From Clitopilus passeckerianus (lineage: Eukaryota; Basidiomycota; Agaricomycetes; Agaricales; Entolomataceae), in NCBI GenBank assembly GCA_944990035.1, contig CALYLX010000085.1, positions 1 to 64,000 on the forward strand: a DNA stretch of 64,000 nucleotides. Reading direction: 5' to 3'. The position numbers were made by a program, and so were the translations under genes. Under the pieces are notes generated by a model. It was not told the origin of the DNA. It searched no databases and saw only the letters and a program-made list of their open reading frames with translations. This document shows, in pieces, positions 59,181 through 64,000 of the stretch. Every line of letters begins with the position of its first letter. The stretch's first letter is position 1.

Positions 59181-60350
59181 ATGGAAGGCGCGAATGAGCA
59201 AGTTGAAGTAACTGCAGACTTGTTGGCGGAGGTTTTGGGTGAGATTTAACTATCGATTAGCCGGCCAGCTTCCGAATCTGAAAGAATTTCAAGATGTCAA
59301 GGAGGAAACTCAAAGCTCTCCGAAAGTCGCTGAGGTGCTCCGAATGAGAAGGGGCCAAAAACTTGTAGGTGTAAATAGTAATGATGGATCGGCTCAGGTA
59401 TTTGACCACGATCGTTTTTAGGTTGCAATATTGACAGCATATCCTGTAGAAAAAGCAACCGCCATTAGCTCCGAGTTTGTGGCAAAATATCTGGCCCGTA
59501 CTGTCGACAGGTTTCTGGACCCACTTTCGGTAGTGGACAGACGCCTTAAAGGAAATGTATATCTTCAACGAGAGGCTCAGCTTCATAATCATCATTATAG
59601 CGCAATATCCGTCATCCGCTTTTGCCCAAATTACTTCTTCAAATATCTCAAGTCGCAGAAAGCAATTGCTGCAAATAACAGGAGACTCCCGAAGGTGGTT
59701 GCAGAAAGGATACTTGCTCTGGCGCCTTTTTGGGATCGTTATTATGACCAACCTCCAGAGGCGCAGCCGGGACCGGGATATAAACACATCGCACAAGATG
59801 CTCTGTGTCTCCTCGCAAGCGTACTCATTGTGGCCATAAAGGACGATGACCAGGAGAAGGTTCTACCCTCAAGAATCCGCAATGAACTAAAAGGTTGGCT
59901 TGTCAAATGGGCGACCCGATATCCAGAGGAGGATGGACTAGGACCGGAATCCGAACGCCTTTTTATGCTTCTTACAGGTGACCCTGGGTTCATTGAGGAG
60001 CACGTTATGCCTTTGCGGAAGAACATGAGGGGTTGGGAAGCTTGTGGTATGCATGGGTGCGAGAAGACCGTTGGCCTGAAGGCATGTGCAAGGTAAATCC
60101 TCTTAAGAATATCCTTGAGCTATCGGCTGATTCCATCCCGATTCCCCGAAACTTTCCTCCTGCAATTCAAGGTGCTTGACAGTACAATATGTGAGTATCA
60201 TTCTTCATGCCATTTCTGTCGTGGATTGATGGATTCAACGGAGCCTAGTGTTCCACCGCCCACCAGAGAGAGCACTGGAACTATCCCGCTACTCCAGGAG
60301 CGCCTTGGAAGCTCGGACATAAGCAAAACTGCTTCGAGACCGCCTACTAG
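59181..60350 (+). CDS. MYND-type zinc finger protein, paralogue H
   Basis: 306-residue model; exons 59181-59238, 59294-59364, 59422-60092, 60172-60190, 60249-60350. This is the most divergent copy of the right array: exon 1 is short and ends LLAEVLG, and exon 2 begins DVKEET, in line with GIKEAT of E. The helical domain is recognisable (EFVAKYLARTVDRFLD, KYLKSQKAIAANN, ELKGWLVKWA). The finger is complete: CGMHGC, ACARC, CLTVQY, CSTAHQREHW, GHKQNCFETAY. Its ending CFETAY is intermediate between CFETWY of A-C and CFKTEY of D-G, and it uses ECAR/ACAR-type spacing like the left array. It may therefore be the oldest member in this array. Function unknown. Confidence 0.82.
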
Positions 60351-60930
60351 TAATCCAGCTGGTCGGAATCGCGTCGCCGAGTCGTTCTCCGACCAAGGAA
60401 ACCCCTATAGGCCGCTTCCACCGCCGCGGAGGCTTAGGGTGTTTCAACCCGCAGCTCGCGGTTCTTCTTCAGTCAGCCCGCCTATACACTCGTTTCGAGT
60501 CATCGTCTTGTGTGTACCACCCCGGATGGATGACCATATAATTCTCCTTTAGCTATTCGAGACTCGCCTGTCTCTGTAATACTCTACAATTGATTACAAT
60601 CTTCCACCTTTGGGTTGGAATTCTAGTTCCCAAATTGTGAGCGAAGCCGAAGAATGGGGTACCACCAAAGTTCCAAGCCTTGAAAATGGCTAATATCTGC
60701 GTGATTTGATTGGCTGGGACGTCTCTGAGCCACAGCCCGATTCGTGACTGGTGCGGTCCTCACTTCAGGGTGGAGCAAATAGGGCATTACAACCATCTCT
60801 TACACAATTCTGGCGGACTGGATGTCCACAGCGTTGCTGTTTGCTGGCACTTAGCCCGAAACGACCTTCGAAAAGGTATAAAGGCGGCAAGAAGGCGGCA
60901 GAGGGCTGTTAGGACCGCTCAGAGCCCAAC
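60351..60930. other. Intergenic, ZIP transporter upstream region
   Basis: No supported gene. A 77-codon ORF at 60710-60943 overlaps the transporter start in another frame and is rejected. Confidence 0.5.
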
Positions 60931-62961
60931 ATGCCAGCCATAACGCCCGATTGGACGATAACGATGGAGACCCTCAGGCTTGAGGAGGCAGAGCCTCGAA
61001 TTGTCGTCATGCTGGGGATATTTTTTGTATCACTAATAGGTGCGTTAACGCTGTAGAATATGGCTGGGAAAATGACGCTGATGAGGCCGTTATGTAGCCG
61101 TTTCGTTCCCCGGACTTTCCAAACAGATCACCTTCCTCAGGATACCACACCTCGTTTTCTTCATTGGCAAACATTTTGGCACAGGTACGTACTCTCTTCT
61201 GTCGAATGAGGAGAGGATACATATATTACTCCCAGGTGTTATATTATCAACAGCTTTCTGCCACTTACTGCCCGATGCATTCGACGCACTAAACTCCAAG
61301 GTGGTCAAGGGTAAATACCCTGGAATTGGTCACTGGACTGGTGCCATAATGTGCGTAAGCTACATTATACTTCGCAATGCACACTCTAATCGCCTTTACA
61401 GTCTTGCTTCCCTCCTTATGATTTTCCTGGTGGAATGTACGTTGTTTTGGGAAGTGGTCGTATCTACTGGAATGAACATCTTCTTCAGACGCTTCAACTA
61501 CCTATGTCGACCACATGCAATCAGCGGAATCAGCCCCTCCTACTCCCACTCCTTCTGAACCTCCATCTCGCCCGAAGACACCCGCACTTCTGCAACACAC
61601 CAGGACCTTATCTCGTGGTTCCCAAACCCCCAGAGCTTCCCCGAAACCTTCCGTAAACGCAGATGCTGCCATTGTCGTACCCGTCCCAGTACCTGCTGAG
61701 CGATTGAAACCCCACTCTCTCCAAAATGACGGAAACCCAATTGCTACGGAAACCACCCCTCTCATACGCAATCCCCACCCCCACCATCACAGGAAACGAA
61801 CGAGGTCTCTATGCAGTCTCGACCAATACCATCGCTATCATCACAATAAGAACGAAGCTGTTCTTCCGTTGGTCTTGTATAATTCTCCGAGGTTGTTGAG
61901 GGGAGCAGTACCGCCACATGCAGGAGCATTCTCTATGTGGGACCCAAGAGATATACGATGTGCTTGTCGTATGGCATTCGAGCAAGCAGGTTTGGAGCCA
62001 GAGTCTATACTTGCAGACAATGAGGAAGAGGTGTCGAGTGTGGAGCAGCAGAAGCCCAAAGTCAGCAGAAAGCGTCAGGTTATTGGAATATTGGTTAGTT
62101 ATTTACTCGTTTCCTCGTAAGCTAAAGCGTTCCTGACTTTGCTCTTTCTTTTAGGTTCTGCAACTAGGAATCATGATCCATTCTCTGGTGATTGGTTTAA
62201 CGCTGTCGGTCACCACTGGTTCTGACTTCAGTGAGTACTGCAAGTTCATTCATACCTGTCTGATATGTATTGATGCTCGTGATAGGCACCCTGGTCACTG
62301 CGATTATATTCCATCAGCTATTCGAAGGTCTCTCGCTGGGAATTAGGATAGCCAGCGTGCCGCCGCCGCCGCCGCCGGCAACAGACGAGCGAATACTCCT
62401 CGAAGACCTCGAATCAGATGCACGGAGGAAAAGTCCTTGGAACTGGCTTCCGCCAACGCTATCTATCCTTTTCGCTGTAACCACCCCTCTGGGCATCATT
62501 ATTGGCATGCTAGCGTTCTCTAAGATAGGACGTAGCAGAACAGAGCAGGGTAAGCATGCAATCCCCCATATCTAGTGCCAGAGTGTCTCTGCTAACCAAG
62601 ACCCCAAGGTCAAATGCAGGTCATCCAAGGCCTAATGTCCGGCATCTCCGCCGGAATGCTCATATATGCGGCTACGGTCGAGATGCTCGCGGGTGACTTC
62701 GTTTTCGGCGATGTCAGTGGCGACCATGGACATGGCCATCATCATGATGAGCATGGCCATCATCATGATGAGCATGGACATCATCATGAACTTCCAGCTG
62801 AGGAGAGCGACAGTGAAAGCTCTCGCGACAGCCCACGTAATGGGCATGGACGTCATGAAGAACATGGTCACGAGGATCATGGTACACAGTTGTGGAAGAA
62901 GGTGCTTGCTGTTTTGAGCTTGTTGACTGGTGCGGTGGCGATGGCGTTGGTCGGGGAGTAG
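60931..62961 (+). CDS. ZIP-family zinc/iron transporter
   Basis: 547-residue model; exons 60931-61039, 61098-61184, 61236-61350, 61402-61436, 61489-62093, 62155-62230, 62286-62549, 62609-62961, all phases consistent. It imports divalent metal, most likely zinc, into the cytosol. N-terminal helices include FFIGKHFGTGVILSTAFCHL and GHWTGAIILASLLMIFLVEY. A long loop (about 140-340) is Pro/Ser-rich with His clusters (HPHHH, HRYHH). The conserved pore helices are LGIMIHSLVIGLTLSV and AIIFHQLFEGLSLGIRI, with the His/Glu metal-site residues in place. Further helices follow, interrupted near the C-terminus by a striking His-rich stretch (GHGHHHDEHGHHHDEHGHHH). A final membrane helix (LLTGAVAMALVGE) ends at the stop, as in fungal Zrt proteins. 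The length is larger than typical (350-450) because of the central loop. Plasma-membrane location is inferred. Confidence 0.93.
62735..62788 (+). repeat. Coding 21-bp tandem repeat (His-rich loop of ZIP transporter)
   Basis: Two perfect 21-bp units (GCCATCATCATGATGAGCAT then G) and a third partial, diverged unit, encoding GHHHDEH repeats. Probably a metal-sensing or buffering loop; copy number may vary between strains. Confidence 0.8.
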
Positions 62962-63471
62962 ATGTTCCCGGTACCTACTGACGTTTTATTTGCAACACCT
63001 CTCAAGGACTTCGCCAATGCCTTCTTGTCATCGTTGTCGTATTTGCACGTATATCTACCCATAGACCACCGCATTCATCTGTAATTTGCATCATGTACAT
63101 TTATCACGGATATTATTTTTCACTTCACTTTACTCTTCCCGAGTCCACTGCAGGTTTACTGAAGAATCCAGCTACAAAACATTATTCGGGGAATCCCGAG
63201 TGGGCACCCAAGCTTTCGACAGGATGAACTGGTTACAGAGGCGTCACTACTTGGGGTTTACGCCATTCAATCTGGAGGATTACCAAACCCTTGGCCTAGA
63301 GTGAGCCAGTACGTTGTTCGGATTTTGCTACCAGGCATAAGTACTGGCAATGGGCAGGATTGTTCAGATATTCTCCTGGTCGGATTGACAATAGAAATTG
63401 AGTACAATAAATGTGGTATTTTACAATGATGTTGGGTATATGGTTCGTCGGTTATGCCAAAGAGATAGCGT
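62962..63471. other. Intergenic between convergent genes
   Basis: 3' flanks of the ZIP gene and of the reverse gene at the right edge; no supported gene. Confidence 0.5.
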
Positions 63472-64000
63472 TCAACTACGTTGCCGCACAATTGCAACCA
63501 AGGCAAACAATAGGTTCACAATAATCAGCACCCCAACGTCGGCCTTTGGGGAGACCTTGCGCATTTCTTGGTATTTGGTCCATAACGTACGTGACCGATG
63601 AGCACGTCGCATCTGCCTAACTTGCAATGGCTCCTCATATTCCGCTAGGCTTGCACGTCCTCCACGACCTTTCACCTTTCCGATTACGACATAGGCATGC
63701 TGGTCGTCGATCAAGAAAGTTCGAACGAGGGGTTCTGTGATCGCTTGTGATATGGCGGAGGAAAGGTTCTGGAGAGTAGAGGGGCCTCGTGTTACTTGCG
63801 GGCGAGGTGTTTGGTAGAAGACTCGATATCTGAGGTTCAGGATGACGCCTGGTGCACTTTGCTGGCTCGATTGGCCATTGTGATTTTGGGTTCCGCTAGA
63901 AACAATGATGTTAAGTTGGGAAACATGCACGCGAGTACGGAGAACATACGTGAAGATCTGAAGTGTCATTGCGCCAGGTGATAATCTGAGAACGGTGTGA
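63472..64000 (-). CDS. 3' part of a C-terminally membrane-anchored protein, cut by right edge
   Basis: Reverse-strand exons 63950-beyond 64000 and 63472-63895, joined by a 54-bp intron (GTATGT..TTTCTAG); about 158 residues are inside the window and the frame is open to the edge. The C-terminus is a basic region (RQMRRAHRSRTLWTKYQEMR) followed by one hydrophobic helix (VGVLIIVNLLFALVAIV) and a few residues, the arrangement of a tail-anchored protein. The preceding segment (FLIDDQHAYVVIGKVKGRGG) appears folded. An ATG at 63969 could be internal. I do not recognise the family from this part. Confidence 0.6.
   Translation of the reverse strand, partial: HTVLRLSPGAMTLQIFTYVLRTRVHVSQLNIIVSSGTQNHNGQSSQQSAPGVILNLRYRVFYQTPRPQVTRGPSTLQNLSSAISQAITEPLVRTFLIDDQHAYVVIGKVKGRGGRASLAEYEEPLQVRQMRRAHRSRTLWTKYQEMRKVSPKADVGVLIIVNLLFALVAIVRQRS

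Noticed and set aside
62735..62788. Short direct repeats considered as a CRISPR-like array
   Set aside because: Units are contiguous without spacers and in frame inside the ZIP coding sequence of a eukaryote.

Overview
The window is nuclear DNA of a filamentous fungus, most probably a mushroom-forming basidiomycete (Agaricomycetes). Support comes from many short introns (about 45-80 bp) with GT..AG ends and CTRAY-like branch sites, compact genes on both strands, and families typical of that group: FunK1-type kinase remnants, a PriA/CPL1-like secreted protein, Agaricomycete-style kinase and MYND proteins, and long low-complexity proteins. I assembled spliced models by hand from reading frame, splice signals and exon phase. 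No expression evidence or database search was available, so exon ends may be off by a few bases.

Layout. 0.7-2.1 kb: an AT-hook protein with a SAP-like N-terminus (+). 2.2-4.4 kb: an S9 prolyl-oligopeptidase-type peptidase (-). 4.5-9.1 kb: three tandem MYND zinc-finger genes (+), here called A-C. 9.4-12.9 kb: a vWFA plus RBR-like zinc-finger protein (-). 13.6-15.9 kb: a protein kinase (-). 17.6-18.7 kb: a 2-Cys peroxiredoxin (+). 19.6-23.0 kb: a large Pro-rich coiled-coil protein (+). 23.3-25.5 kb: a nucleostemin-like circularly permuted GTPase (-). 26.3-30.2 kb: a long low-complexity membrane-anchored protein (+). 30.4-31.2 kb: a Cys-rich secreted PriA/CPL1-like protein (-). 32.4-35.6 kb: the NuA4 subunit Epl1 (-). 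35.6-39.4 kb: a gene-poor stretch. 39.4-41.6 kb: an AzgA-type purine permease (+). 41.8-43.2 kb: a fungal rhodopsin-like 7TM protein (-). 44.5-47.1 kb: three decayed tandem FunK1 kinase units (+). 47.7-49.0 kb: the C-4 methylsterol oxidase ERG25 (+). 49.3-50.6 kb: an F-box-like protein (+). 51.1-51.7 kb: an orphan gene (+). 52.0-60.4 kb: five more MYND genes, D-H (+). 60.9-63.0 kb: a ZIP zinc transporter (+). 63.5 kb to the right edge: the 3' part of a tail-anchored protein (-).

The housekeeping genes (Epl1, ERG25, GTPase, peroxiredoxin, AzgA, ZIP) look intact and are functionally unrelated to one another. The unusual part is the MYND family. Eight paralogues in two separate arrays share a five-exon structure with an invariant 19-nt exon inside the zinc finger. 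All have the same Cys-to-His substitution at one zinc-ligand position. All carry a short conserved upstream element (consensus TTTAGGGCAGGTC, often followed by CGCG). Two copies are visibly decaying: B has a nonsense codon in the finger, and G has a lost start and a lost splice acceptor. This looks like a lineage-specific, co-regulated, birth-and-death gene family of unknown function.
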